Origin: Buxus sempervirens
Taxonomy: Eukaryota; Streptophyta; Magnoliopsida; Buxales; Buxaceae
Assembly (NCBI GenBank): GCA_947561395.2
Contig: OX387182.1
Coordinates: forward strand, 48,911,949 to 48,975,948
Length of the DNA: 64,000 nucleotides
Direction of reading: 5' to 3'
Shown here: positions 11,908 to 23,905 of the stretch, piece by piece
How the letters are laid out: every line of letters begins with the position of its first letter
Position numbering within the stretch: position 1 is the stretch's first letter
Translations under genes and position numbers: made by a program
The notes under the pieces: model-generated
Told to the model about the DNA's origin: nothing
Databases searched by the model: none
Seen by the model: only the letters and a program-made list of their open reading frames with translations

Positions 11908-14900
11908 ATGAAGATTGAATATTGGAACACTAGATGTCTAGGGGGTAGGGATAAGAAAAGGGCAGTGAGGGATACTTGTAATAGGTGGAAGCAGGAGGTG
12001 GTGGTATTAGTTGAGTCCAAAGTTCAATCGGTAGAGGTTAGATTGATTAGGAGGGTATGGAATGTGGGGGGAATTGAATGGGCAGCTCTCCCAACAGTTG
12101 GAAGATCAGGTGGGATCATTGTGATGTGGGACTCTTGTGTCCTCCAAGGTGGGGAGGTTATTTTAGGGGAACATTCCATGTCAATTCAGTTTTGTGATAA
12201 ACAGGATGGGTTTTCATGGTTATTGACTACAGTGTACGGTCCATGTCAAGCTAGAGAGAGAGAACATTTTTGGCAGGAATTGTATCAAAGTCGTCCTGGT
12301 TCAGCATACCCTTGGGTGGTCAGAGGTGATTTCAACGTCTATAGATGTTCTCATGAGACGAATAAAAGTCGTGCTAGGATGACTAGAAGTATGAGAAATT
12401 TCTCCACATGGATACAACAGTGCGAGCTCATTGATTATCCGGTCATTCACTTGGTCAAATTTTCAGGATCCTCCATTGTGCTCCAGGTTAGATAGATGTT
12501 TGGCCTTGGGAGGGTGGGATGGTCATTTTGCTCTTATGGGTCAGTTTCTTCTTCCTAGACCTATTTCGGATCACTGTCCTGTATTGATGTCAAATGAGTT
12601 TAGAAGAATTGGTCTGATCCCCTTCCGTTTTGAAAATATGTGGCTGGAGCACCCCGGTTTTTGTGACTTGGTCAAGGATTGGTGGAAGAAGGGTGTGAAT
12701 GGTATTTTAGGTTGGACTGGGTTCTCTTTTATGAGAGGGTTAAGGGAGTTAAAAAAGGACATCAAGAAATGGAATAAAGAGACCTTTGGGAGATTAGAAA
12801 ATAAGAAAAGGATGGCTCTTGAGGAGTTGGCAGAAATTGATAGTAGAGAAGGAAGTGATTTGTGGATGCCAAGAGATCGGATGAGGAGATTAGAAATTAA
12901 GGAATCTTTGGAAGAGGTTTTGAGACTTGAGGAAATATCGTGGAGGCAGAAGTCGAGGGTATGAAGGAGGGTGATGGGAATATGGCTTTTTTCCATAGGG
13001 TTGCAAATGGGAGGAAAAGCAAGAATGCTATTTATCGTCTGGTAGTAAATGGAAGATTGGTGGAGGATATGGAGGAGATCGGGAGTAGTTTGGTAAATTT
13101 CTATTCAGAGTTATATAGGTCTGAGCAAGAAGTTACATGTCACTTGAAAGAATGTGGCCAATCAAAGGTGGATGATGCATTGAAATCCTGGTTAGAGAGA
13201 GGGTTTGAGGAAGAGGAAATTAAGGAGGCAGTTTGGGATTTGGATGGGGATAAGGCTCTAGGCCCAGATGGTTTCACGGTTGCTTTTTATAAGATGAATT
13301 GGAAGACAATAAAGTTGGAAATCATTAAGGTGTTTGATGAATTCTATTCGAATGGGATTGTGCATAAAATCACAAATGCGACTTTTTTAGTGCTAATCCC
13401 AAAAAAGCCCAAAGCAATTGAAATTAAGGATTTCAGTTCAATTAGTCTTACCACCAGTGTATACAAAATAATTGCGAAGGTGCTATCTCGAAGACTGAAG
13501 GTGGTTCTCCCCAGTATCATAGGCTCATCTCAAAGTGCGTTTATTGAAGGGAGACAAATTTTAGATTGTGTGGATTGCTAATGAATGTGTGGATTGTAGG
13601 ATTCGGTCAGGCAAGCCAGGAGTGCTTTGTAAATTGGATCTTGAGAAGGCATACGATAAAGTAGAATGGAAATTTTTAGACTCTGTCTTAGATTGGAAAG
13701 GTTTTGGAGTTAGATGGAGGAAGTGGATTATGGGGTGTCTAAATAAGGTGCAATTCTCGTTCATTTTGAATGGGTCAATTGTGGGACTAGTCGAGTTGCC
13801 TAGGGGTTTGCCTCAAGGAGATCCTTCATCTCCACTGTTGTTTACACTAGCGGCTGAAGCTCTTCATTGTTTTATTGATGCCGCAATTGAGAGGGATCTT
13901 ATTCAAGGATTTAGGATTGGTAGAGGCGATCTTATGGTGTTTCATTTGCAATTTGCAGATGATATCATAGTGTGTTTGGAGGCATCTAGAGACCAGGTGT
14001 TATGGCTAAAAAGCATTCTGCACACCTTCCATATGGTTTCTCGTTTGAAGGTGAATTGGGGAAAAAGAATGTTGGTGGGCTTGAATGTAAGAGAGGAAGA
14101 GGTGTCATCTTTTAGTGGGGCTCTAGGCTGTCAGGTAGGGCAGTTGCCTTTATCATACTTAGGGTTACCCCTTGGGGCATCTCCTAGATCAATGAGTTTT
14201 TGGGACCCGGTCATTGAGGGAGTGGAGAGGCGTTTGGCCATGGGGAAGAGGAATTATTTGTCAATGGGGGGATAGCATTACATTGATAAAATCTGTGTTG
14301 GCTAATCTCCCAGTGTATTATATGTCTTCATTTAGGGTGCCTAAAAGAGTTGTGGACATTCTTGAAAAGGCACAAAGGGACTTTTTGTGGGGAGGGTGGC
14401 GGGTTTAAGAAGATGCATTTAGTTGAGTGGAAAAAAGTGTATTTGGATAAGGATAGAGTGGAGTGGACATTGGCTATTTGGTCCCTTGCAATTCATCTCT
14501 TTTGGCTAAATGGTTGTGGCACTTCAGCACTGAGCAGGAAAGCCTCTGGCATCAGGTAATAGTCAATAAATACAGAAGAGGAGATAATTGGTGGTCCATT
14601 AATGTGAGGGCCCGTCTTGCGGAGGGATGTCCTTGGAAAGCCATTGTTAATTTGAGGGATTCTTTCTATCCCCATGTGTGTCTCTATGTTGGTTCTGGGT
14701 CTTCCATTCGCTTCTGGCATGATTTATGGTGGGGCAATTCTATCCTTGCTATAAAATTCCCAGTGTTGTTCATTGTTGTGTCTTCTCCTGATGCTTTAGT
14801 TTCTTCTGTCCTGGTCTAGTGAGGGCTTATTATGGAATCTCCAATTCATAAGGGGTTTAAGACCCAATGAACTAGAAGAGCTAGCCTCCTTATTTGAACT

Positions 14901-16045
14901 TCTCAAAGATTGTTTCTTGGATCCTTCATCTGGTGATAGGGTTGTAAGGGCCCCTTCTCATTCTGGAGTGTTTTCTTGTAAATCCTTCATTTGTATGTCC
15001 CGCCCAGATTCTCTTGCTCCCTTTGCGCATTTTCCCGTTTTAGAACTTTGGAAACCTAGGGTGCCCCTAAAGATAAAGGCGTTTCTTTGGACAACACTTT
15101 TGTACAGGATAAATACGGCGGATCTTATACAAAGGAGGTCGAAGAGGTATGCTTTATCGCCTAACATATGCTTTCTACATCGGGAGGAGGGGGAGTGTAT
15201 AGATCATTTGTTTCTACATTGCCGTTTTACATGGGAAATATGGACGCGTTTCTTTCAAATGATAGAGTTCTCTTGGGTGGTTCCTTCGTCCATTGGTGCG
15301 TGTTTTGAGCAATGGAGGATGGCAAGATTAGGGATTAGGGGTCGTATTATATATGGGATGGTGCTCCATGCAGTTGTGTGGCATGTGTGGATGGAGAGGA
15401 ATCGTAGGATTTTCCACGATGAATGTTTACCTAGAGATCAGTTGTTTGATATTATTTTGGGTCTGTAGCTTCTTGGGCATCTATCACACATCAGTTTAAA
15501 GGGTGGACGTGCTCACAAGTTGTAAAAGAGTGGAGGATGTGCTATTGCTCTTCAGTGTTGTTTACGGAAGAGGAGGTGGTTAGGTGGAGAGTGCCGGAGC
15601 AGGGTTATCATCTAAAGATGAATGTTGATGGAAGCTCTTTGGGTAACCTAGTCCTTCTGGTATTGGGGGAGCAGTAAGGAAGAGTGTGGGAGAGTTTTCT
15701 TTCATCTTTTTTGGTACAGTGGGGGTTGGTGACTCAACTTGGGTGGAGGTTCTAGCGCTTCTTTTTGGTCTTGAGGAGGCTAAAAAGAGGGGCATGAGGG
15801 TCTTTCTTGTAGAAGGTGATTCTAGAACGGTTGTGAGATAGGTGCGTAGTGATGCTTATGGTTTGTGGGGGTTCTCACATTTCATAAGCAAAGCTCAATC
15901 CTTGGCATATGAACTTAATGTCTCATTCAATCATGTGCCCAAGGAGGCCAATGTTATTGCGGATCGTCTGGCGAAGTATGGAGCGTCAAGATTAGATACA
16001 TATGTAGGCCCAATTTCTGATGAGTTTGTAGAGCTTTGTTTATAG
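11908..16045 (+). pseudogene. LINE ORF2: endonuclease, reverse transcriptase, zf-RVT, RNase H
   Basis: The start at 11908 reads 'MKIEYWNTRCLGG', the usual opening of plant LINE endonucleases. It is followed by 'VLVESKV', 'TTVYGP' and 'WVVRGDFNVY', and after a frame change 'PISDHCPVL' (12565-12590). The RT has 'LIPKKPKAIEIKDFSSISL' (13400), 'GLPQGDPSSPLLF' (13810) and the catalytic 'FADD' (about 13950), then 'LSYLGLPLG'. A zf-RVT domain lies at 15045-15260 ('WKPRVPLKIKAFLW'). RNase H lies at 15600-16045, with 'NVDGSS', 'VEGDS' and 'HVPKEANVIADRLAKYG'. The protein nicks DNA and copies the LINE RNA at the nick. Six or more frameshifts or stops make it inactive, including a stop in RNase H at 15839. 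Confidence 0.93.
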
Positions 16046-16256
16046 GAGAGCTATATGGCTATGGGGGAATCTTGTTGTATATGGGAGTTTGTGTCTTATT
16101 TCTATAATGGGTGTTTTTGTCTGTGAGGTTGTTTTGCCTTTTTGAGGTTTGGGGATAGCTTGATCAGCATATATACTTGTACCTATTCTGTACTTATTTC
16201 TCATATTAATATATACCATTATCATTATTCATCATAAAAAGAAAAAACAGTTTCCC

Positions 16257-16849
16257 AAAGATCTTGGTTTTACGTCTAAATTGAATAAAACATGCAAGTT
16301 AAGAGTTTGAAGCATCACTATTTACCTTTAAAATGCCAAAAATAGCAACAAGCCTTCTTCCGATGAACTGATCTGGTTACTACAGGAAATCCCTCCAAAC
16401 AATCTCAACGAGACCTCCAAGATAAATCTCTAATGGCAGCAACTAAGACTTAAACGTGGGTCTTTCTCCAGCCTTTCTTTCTCTTTCCCCTTTGTAGCCG
16501 CAATACACCACCTAAAGAGAAAAAACTCTCACAATGTAAGATTAAAACCTTATTAAAAACCCTATTTTAAAAGGATGGTGATTCCATGCTTTGCTCCACT
16601 ACTGTACAATTTAAATTCAGCCAACAAAACTCCAAGTAACAACCTAAACATCACTTATCTTCATAAAACATCATGCCACCGTTGGTTTTTAGAAAGATTC
16701 CATATCTTGGCCTTCCATATCATTGCCTGTATAATGATAATTCAAATAAATTAGTAAATCCCCAAAAACTCAGGGTCTTTTATTAATTACATTAATTGCT
16801 AAAATTTCCAAACGTTACATCCTACCCCCTACGAAAATAAATTTTGTCC
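16257..16849. other. Non-coding stretch between LINE and gypsy remnant
   Basis: No gene recognised. On the minus strand the part near 16825-16838 reads 'gatgtaacgtttggaaat', directly after the chromodomain relic. This is where a Tekay-like 3' LTR would be expected to begin, so 16600-16838 may be a truncated LTR. Confidence 0.35.
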
Positions 16850-17312
16850 TCAAAATTTACCTTGCAATTCTAGAAATAATTCTGGGTACTTGTCTTTATC
16901 TCATTTTCGTTCTCCCAAGTGGCCTCTTCCAACGAGTGGTATTGCTACAACACTTTCACCAAGGGAATAGTCTTAGTATGAAGAACCTTGCTCCCGCCTG
17001 TCTAGGATCTGTACAGGACGCTCTACAAAGGACATATCTTCATGTATCTGCAAAGGCTCGTAAGCAATGACGTGGCTGCTGTCATACACATAGCGTCAAA
17101 GCATCAACACATGAAACACGTCATGTACACCCGCAAGCTATGGGGGCAATGCCAATTCTATATGCAAACAACACAAATCTTATTTAGAATCTCAAACGGC
17201 CCGATAAAAGGTGGAGATAGCTTGCCTTTTCTTTCAAATCTCGTAATACCTCAAGATGGAGAGACTTCCAAAAATACATGGTCACCAACCTCAAATCTCA
17301 TATTACTGTTAT
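16850..17312 (-). pseudogene. Ty3/gypsy integrase C-terminus with chromodomain (Tekay/Del-like relic)
   Basis: On the minus strand a decayed frame gives 'FEVGDHVFLEVSPS', then 'FERKGKLSPPFIGPFEIL', then shorter pieces including 'TIPLVKVL' and 'EEATWENENEI'. This is the integrase C-terminus followed by the chromodomain of plant chromoviruses of the Tekay/Del type, which helps target integration to heterochromatin. Several stops interrupt it. It lies downstream, in its own orientation, of an LTR-like unit (17313-18900). That is not the normal element order and suggests rearrangement. Confidence 0.8.
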
Positions 17313-18900
17313 TATTATGCAAAAAGGTGTAGTGTAATTAATTTATTTACAATTTATATGTTTTCTATTAATTAGAAATGATTTAGTTTTATAAGATATA
17401 AATTTATATCTGGATTATTTTTGTAAATTTTCAGTTTTGTTTAGGACTAAATCTTGGTTTCTCAGGATTCTTAGGATGGTTTATATTGACAAAACTTTCA
17501 AATTTCAATTAGGTTTTATTGTTGGAAAATTTTATATTTTGGTTTGAAACTTTTAACATTTAATTTTGAAACATGTAGAGACTAAAATTTTCAGATTTTA
17601 TACTTTAGATTTTATGTCAAAAATCTCTGTTGAAAATTGAATTTAAATTATCTTGCTTTAATAACTTGAAAATATTTTAGATTTGAATTCTTTGATCTAC
17701 ACGTTTTGGTTTCAGAATTAATGACTTTGGTATCCACATGTATCTTGTGGGCTTGTTCCATGTATCTTGGATTGAGGTTGTTTCTCCCATGTATAATGGG
17801 ATGATCTTTTGGTTCCCTCCATATACCTTGGAGCAATATTTATGCCACATGATGGCATTATTGGATTGTTTTGAATATATTTTGGATTTTGGTTTAGTAT
17901 CTAGCAGGCATAGCTTAGCATTGATCAATACTTTAACTATGTAATGAAATGGGCTGGTCTTTGTTAGGTTAAACCCATGGTCCATATATGCATACCATCT
18001 GTATTTTGGTGAGGCCTTTCATATATCTAGTTGAGCTACAACAATCCATACCACCATGTATCTCAGTAAGGTCTTTCTTTGAGTTTATTGATGCAGTTTA
18101 ACTGGGTTGTACTTGCCAACCAACTTATGTATCTGGTTTGGGTGCTCCGCAATAAGTCGATGTCCATATACTATATTTGGCCGACTTCGCACATAAGTCA
18201 TGAGGTGGCAATCGGAATAGGTAATTGACCTTTTAAAGAAGTCTAATTTCATGAGTCCCATGATGTCATACCGTGATATGTTTGACTATGCTTAGTTTGA
18301 AAAAGGTTATTAGTTTTACATCGGAAAATTGTAAAGTTTTATTTGTTTACGATTACAAGATTATCGAAAAGCGACTTATTATCTTGTAACCTCATGAAAA
18401 GTATTTGACAGATTATTGGACTATTATTTATTGCATGCATGTTGCTACTTAAAGATATTTTAATCTCATAAAATGTTTTCAAACGTTTTGTTTATAAATC
18501 TTCCAGGTGAGAACATTCCAAAAAAGGTAGAGCATCCTGGAGCAAAGGATTTTGTTGAGGACAAGATAAACAATCATTACTACTTGATGTAGGATAGCTT
18601 TTATGTTTAATAAATGGATTATTTAATTGATTTATCGACTTATGGATTCTTATTTATTGTTAATAGAGTTGAGAGATAGTTGACCTTGTTTCCAAACTAT
18701 ATAGTTGAGGATTTAATTTATTTATTGAATGTCATGATTCTGCAATTTTATTGAGGTATTAATAAATTGTTTTAAATTGTGTGTACTCTAATGTCATTAA
18801 TCTTATAGTATGGACTTAATTGCTTGCTTTGAGCTACAACGTTCACGTTTTGGCCTTGGATTTATTTTACTGATAATAAATTCGGGTCCGGGACATGACA
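17313..18900 (-). mobile_element. LTR-like gypsy repeat, copy 2 (inverted)
   Basis: The reverse complement begins TGTCATGTCCCGGACCCG and aligns through its length to copy 1 (371 to about 2985), apart from the TIR insertion in that copy. Shared landmarks include 'aaaataaatccaag', 'tttattaatacctc' and the 'cctttttgcataataataa' end. No 5-bp duplication was found. It gives the empty site that dates the 1436-2469 insertion. Confidence 0.65.
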
Positions 18901-18991
18901 ACTAAAAGAAAAGAAAATAAATAAAGTGAACCACCACCAAAAGAAAAGGATAGGTTTAGACTTATGCCCTAATGTCCTTTTCTTTTCTTCT

Positions 18992-18993
<2 letters not shown>

Positions 18994-19024
<31 letters not shown>
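18994..19024. repeat. Poly-T run (31 T)
   Basis: A homopolymer at the junction between the gypsy-like repeat and a LINE fragment. It could be the tail of a minus-strand retroposon, but no body was recognised. Confidence 0.9.
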
Positions 19025-19025
<1 letters not shown>

Positions 19026-19029
19026 GTAT

Positions 19030-19990
19030 ATTCCAAGAAGAGACCACCAATCACATCTTTGTAGCACTGTAGATTTCCTTGTGGGATTTGGTGGAAGCTT
19101 TTAGCATCAATATACACATCGTCGGTTATGCCTCAAACATTATTGAACTTCTTTGACTAGTGGTTTCCAATTGGTTTTGAGAAAGGAAAGGATCTTGTAT
19201 AGGAAACTCCTACATGCTAGATTATGGCATATTGGAAGTACAGAAACTGCAGAACTTTTTAGGAGAAAAAGGCAACTAAGGAGAAAACTACAATATTTGA
19301 TTCCATCTCGGCAACAACAACATCGCGGGCCAAGGGCTCAAGAAAGGAGTGGTCAGCTTCAGACATATTGAGAAACTGGTCTTCCATATGCTCTTCACCT
19401 ACTATATCAGTCATGCTAGTGCTACTCAGCAACCTTCTAGTGAGGGTTCAATCAAAAGACACTTTGATGGCCGTTAACTTCACAACCCTGGATGTCCAAG
19501 CATTGGAGGAGTATTGTGGAACAACTTGGAAACGCCTATTCTTGTTTCAGTGGGCCATTAGTGGTGGGTACCTCAGCGACTGTTAACCCTTGGCTCTTCT
19601 CCCAGGTCCTTAGCTAGAATTTTCTGAGAGTTTCAGGTTTTTTACAATAGAAGGAGACACATCATCCGTCATTCAATGGATGCAGGGTGAGGACTGTGGC
19701 ATAGAAATGAAAACACATCATTAGGCAGGCATAATATTTGGCACTAAGGTTGGATGCCTCATTCAATTGCGTGCCTATCAACTAATTCTATGGCCACTGG
19801 TTAGCAGAATCCGGTGTGCTCTCCTCGTAAGAAGTATTGTAGACTGAGTAGTTTCTGGTTATGCGTTGTTTGGTTTTACCCATGGTTAAGGCCCCCCACC
19901 CCACCCCATCAACCCCCAACACGACCCACCCCACCACACCACCACCACCCCACCCCCCCCCAATATTCAGATGTAGATCGTACCGCCTCT
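19030..19990 (+). pseudogene. LINE ORF2 3' fragment (zf-RVT end to RNase H)
   Basis: Broken frames read 'EETTNHIFV' (end of zf-RVT), then 'WHIGSTETAELFRRKRQ' (corresponding to the W-RN-RIF region of LINEs), then an RNase H start with 'FDGR' and 'LHNPGCPSIGGVLWN' near 19460-19520. The rest decays into a C/A-rich stretch (19885-19965). It may be the continuation of the fragment at 1-370, which breaks just before this point of the protein. Confidence 0.5.
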
Positions 19991-20034
19991 CCGTTCTACA
20001 CTCCTCTTAACTTTTCCTTATGTTTATAATATCA

Positions 20035-20858
20035 TTTCTATGGGCTAATATTTCATGCAGTGGTTTAGCACTTATGGCTGGAGAGGAATCATAGGATATT
20101 GCAGGAGAAACAATTGTTTGGTGTTGAGGTATGAGCATTTCAAAGATGGTTAGTGAGCAGTCGGTTTATTATTTTTCATCTTCGTCTCAATAGCTAGGGG
20201 CAACGGGGTGGAGGGAGCCAACGGATGGCACCTTGAAGTTCAATTTTGATGGGTGTTCCTTAGGTAACCCAGGACCTTTGTATGTTGGTGGTCTGGTGTG
20301 TTCTGTGACAGACCACATGGGTGGTGTTTCTATTATCTTTAGTGGCCCAATTTATGTCAGTGATTCCATACATGCAGAGCTATTAGCCCTTCTAGTTAAA
20401 TTCATTGAGGCAAGATGGTTGGGGATCAGAGAGTTGATTGTGGAAGGCGATGCAGCTACTTATCATTAGTCCAGAGATGATTGGAGGCCCTTCCATCTTA
20501 TCAGTAGAGCTAGATCCTTGGCATGTGAGCTGAATTTCTTGTTCAGTCATGTGCCTAAAGAGACTAATTCTATAGCAGATCAGTTAGCCAAATATGGGAC
20601 ATCAAAAGATGATTTATTCATTTGTGCTCCATCTGAGAAGTTCATGGAGTTTCTCGGTGATTAGGGGTGAGTTTTTGGGCACATATGCTGTTCACAGGAG
20701 TATAGAGATTAGCAGGCTGGGGCTGTATTTTTAGCTTTAATTTTTTATCAGGAGATGGCATGTATAGTGCGGGTATCTACCACATACTCATATTTCTGTT
20801 GTACATTATACCCTTTTTTGGTTTAAAACATGCTTCATAATTCATCCGAAAAAAAAAG
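20035..20858 (+). pseudogene. LINE 3' end: RNase H, 3' UTR and A-tail
   Basis: From 20060 the frame gives the linker 'WLERNHRIL', then RNase H from 20233: 'KFNFDGCSLGNPGPLYVGG', 'ELIVEGDAATYH' followed by a stop, then 'HVPKETNSIADQLAKYGTS' and a terminal stop at 20662. A 3' UTR and an A run (20849-20857) follow. It resembles, but is not identical to, the RNase H at 15600-16045, so it is a separate 5'-truncated LINE copy. Confidence 0.8.
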
Positions 20859-21849
20859 ATATTGACTAGCAATGGTAGACTTTTCCCTTTTTTTTTTAAT
20901 GATTGGTAGACTTTTCCAATTATCTCCACAAAATCTAAATCAGGGAGTAAGTTGGGTTGTGGCTGCATTTTCAGTTGTCCATTTGTTTTATTTCTTAAGT
21001 TGCACATATAAATACATAGCAAGTTCCCAATCTGTTGGATTAACAAACAGATATGTCAAATCCTTTTGGTGCCAATGCAGTCTTAACAGTTTCTCAGCTC
21101 TTGTTACGTTTTTAGCATATAGATTAACCATGCATAATTCTTTCTTTTCCCAGAACACTAAATAATTCTTTTATGTGAGACATAGACTTTTTTCATTGAA
21201 TTTGATCCCTCAAATAGCTTTTCTATTATCTACAACACCTGAACCATCAAGGACCAAGACTCAGAATAATCTAGAACTTTATCAAAAAACCATCACATAG
21301 TTCAACTCTGCATAGAGACTAGAGCTTAGCAGACTCTTTGTTTAGCTCTTTGCTTTTTGTTTGGAGGCAGTTATAACTTATCAGGAAAGCAACCATCTAA
21401 CTGCGTTCTACATTTTACAAGAGTTTTCATTCCCTTCCAAGTAATCTGAAAGGATCTCACAGGAACTAAAGATATCCTAGTTGTCACCAACTTTATTTGA
21501 CATCTCCATCTAGAAATGAGTTTTGATTGAAATTTAATGGAGATAGTTTATCGTGCTTCCTTAAGTGATGGAGATAATTTATTGTCCCTTCTTAAGTACT
21601 GAACCAAAGCAGTTATTGGAAAAGTTGTGACTTCTGAGTTCTTTCCTATTTTAAATGAGGAATGTATTTTCATATAATCCACTGTAAGCCGATCAAAATA
21701 ACAGTATTTGAATAGAATTTATGGAATTTAATTGCCAGAATGGGAGGAATGAATATGACAGTATAGGTGGCAAAGCCATTCGGAGCTCAAGAGAAACCAT
21801 TTCACTTTTATGACCTATAAAGAACTAATCACACACTCCAATCGCCTGG
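20859..21849. other. Unassigned non-coding stretch
   Basis: Both strands were read. Only short frames without family resemblance are seen, and no repeat ends were identified. Confidence 0.4.
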
Positions 21850-22290
21850 TAAAATAATTCTCAAATTTTCTTCTGCTTCCCCCATCACTATCAACAGGTC
21901 TTTTGCCACTTCAACTTCCAATCCTGATATGCCCTAAAACATAACACAGACCCCTTTAAGAAATCCACCTTTCTCCAAATTTGCACAGAGAAAGAACATG
22001 AAATCATCTATATACTGAACATAGGAAATAATGCATTCCCCAAACTTGACAAATAGAGCACTTAAAGCCTTAGTCTAAATGATAAAGAGATAAGGTGACA
22101 GTAAACATTCTTGTCTAATATCTTTAATGGCATGAAACCACTCTAGAGAATCAGTCACTATTCCCAATAATAAAAGGAAAGAAATATAAGACTTGATCAC
22201 TTCATCCATCACCAAGCCCATCCTATTCAATAGGAAATCCAGAAAACCCCAGTCAAAATGATCATTCACCTTCTGCAGGTCTATTTTACA
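21850..22290 (-). pseudogene. LINE reverse transcriptase fragment
   Basis: The minus strand gives 'NDHFDWGFLDFLLNRMGL' (the palm segment K-A-Y-D-x-V-x-W of LINE RT), then 'EWFHAIKDIRQECLLSPYLF' (corresponding to G-L-R-Q-G-D/C-P-L-S-P). Further down, at 21960-22050, it gives a degenerate 'QYIDD', the catalytic Y/F-A-D-D box with A replaced by I. Both the residue change and the frame breaks mean it is dead. Confidence 0.75.
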
Positions 22291-22299
22291 AAGCCAGTA

Positions 22300-23449
22300 C
22301 TCATTTCCCCTCCCCCCTTATAATAATATCAATCATGGTATCAAATTCCAGCAGCACAAAAAAGGGGTGGAGGGGAAAAGAGGATCGTCCTTCCGAAAAT
22401 TAGTGACATTTTCACAAAAAGCCATATTTTCTATTTTTTCCAATATTATACCTCCATATATCTACTAAAATATCACATAATTTTGTTAAAACTCGGTATA
22501 ATATAATGTAATTTTTATATTTCTTTTTTCCTTATTATGCACAAATAATGATGGAAATTTCGCATTTCGACAAAATTTCGCTGACGAGATTCAGAGAAAT
22601 GAGGGAATATTTTCCCACAATTCCCCAGTGAGGGGAAATGTGGAAAATATGTGTTTTATTCTTTTTCTTGTATCTTTTTTGTTTAATACATTATTAATAA
22701 ATGCATAAATAGAAAAATCAGGGGAAATTTCGCCAAAATAAGGGAATCCCAGTGAAACTAGGGAAATCTCGTTTTCCCCAGACATTTCGTCTCCCTAACC
22801 TTGCAAAATCGAAATTTCAATAAAACGTCAAACCATGTGCACAATCAACTGTTCATAGTCAATTGTCTGAATGCAAAGCAAAGGATGAAGAGCTACTAGG
22901 CACATTTCACCCCCTAATCTTTCTCCCACCACTCTCTCTATCAATTCTGGAAGACATGACCAGAAATTTCGATTATGCCGTTCCAAAAACTGACCAAAAT
23001 TGACAGAATCAGATTCTACCTGCTCGGTTCATTTTTCACCACATGAGCGAAATTTTCACTCATTCCGGTGATTTGGGGGTGGGGAGTTCCACCCCCGACA
23101 AAATTCTTAGGGTTTTGTTACGGAACTCCCAGTTGGCACTACAAAAATTGATTCTAGGGCTTATGCTAGCATCCCAAAACCAAAATTGAAGGACCAGCTG
23201 GACCATCTTGAACTCGACTTGTTGACACACCTAGAAATAGCAAAATCAGCTGACGCTTCAATGTTTCTCATCATGATGTTTTCCCCACAAACAAGGTAGT
23301 TTTTATTTTCTCCTCCAATATAAAACATTCAGGCCTAGTTTCTCTACTTACCAACATGCACAAAATGCAACATATTCCACTCAATTTTCTGAACCTTCAC
23401 TACCTCAGAATTTAACCTAGGAACTAGCCTAGCTCAACCCACCCACCCA
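22300..23449. other. Unassigned stretch with clustered 'aaatttcg/gggaaa' words
   Basis: No protein recognised. The part 22550-22800 holds repeated gggaaat and aaatttcgc words in both orientations, as in subterminal regions of DNA transposons, but no ends with target duplications were found. Confidence 0.35.
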
Positions 23450-23472
23450 CCCCCCCCCCCCCCCCCCCCCCC
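23450..23472. repeat. Homopolymer run of 23 C
   Basis: Uninterrupted C tract preceded by ACCC repeats. Frames read across it are artefacts. Confidence 0.95.
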
Positions 23473-23559
23473 AAAACACCCAATTTAATTCATCCCAACA
23501 CCCCTTTTGCCAACTCCTTAGATGGCATTGACAAAGCACCATCATATTGTGATACAAAA

Positions 23560-23905
23560 TCAAGCTAGGTATTTCTCCTACTGATGACTTCAGCATATCA
23601 TTGGGAAAGCTTGAGTCTGGCACTAGAGTTGAATACTTAATTCAACCTATTTCCTTAATTTGCTTATGAGTTGGTTGACAATCTAGCAAAAGCAAGTGCC
23701 AGTAGGGAGGAGATGGTAGAGGATGTTTTCTTTTAATTCTTACTTGGGAGGGATAGCCCTTATTGGGGGGTGAGTATAGTTCCTGTGTGTCTATAGGTCT
23801 GAGCTAGAGTTGATCTGCCCAAGACCTACTTGTAATTCTTTCCGGAAACTTCTTTGATATATTCTACAATATATCTCATTATCTATCAAAAAAGAAAACA
23901 AAAAT
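23560..23905 (+). pseudogene. LINE 3' end fragment
   Basis: The frame near 23670 reads 'VDNLAKASASREEMVEDVFF', the terminal part of a LINE RNase H. A short 3' UTR and an A-rich end (about 23888-23903) follow. Strongly 5'-truncated. Confidence 0.6.

Larger units (their letters stand above)
3815..16256 (+). mobile_element. Plant L1-type LINE, decayed, split by a hAT transposon
   Basis: Once the hAT insertion at 5157-10431 is set aside, about 7.2 kb remains in the order ORF1, endonuclease, reverse transcriptase, zf-RVT, RNase H and a short A-rich tail (aaaaagaaaaaa, about 16236-16250). That is the order of plant L1-clade LINEs with an ORF2 RNase H. The size suggests a near-full-length insertion. 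Every reading frame is broken. No target-site duplication was found, so the 5' edge is approximate. Confidence 0.85.
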
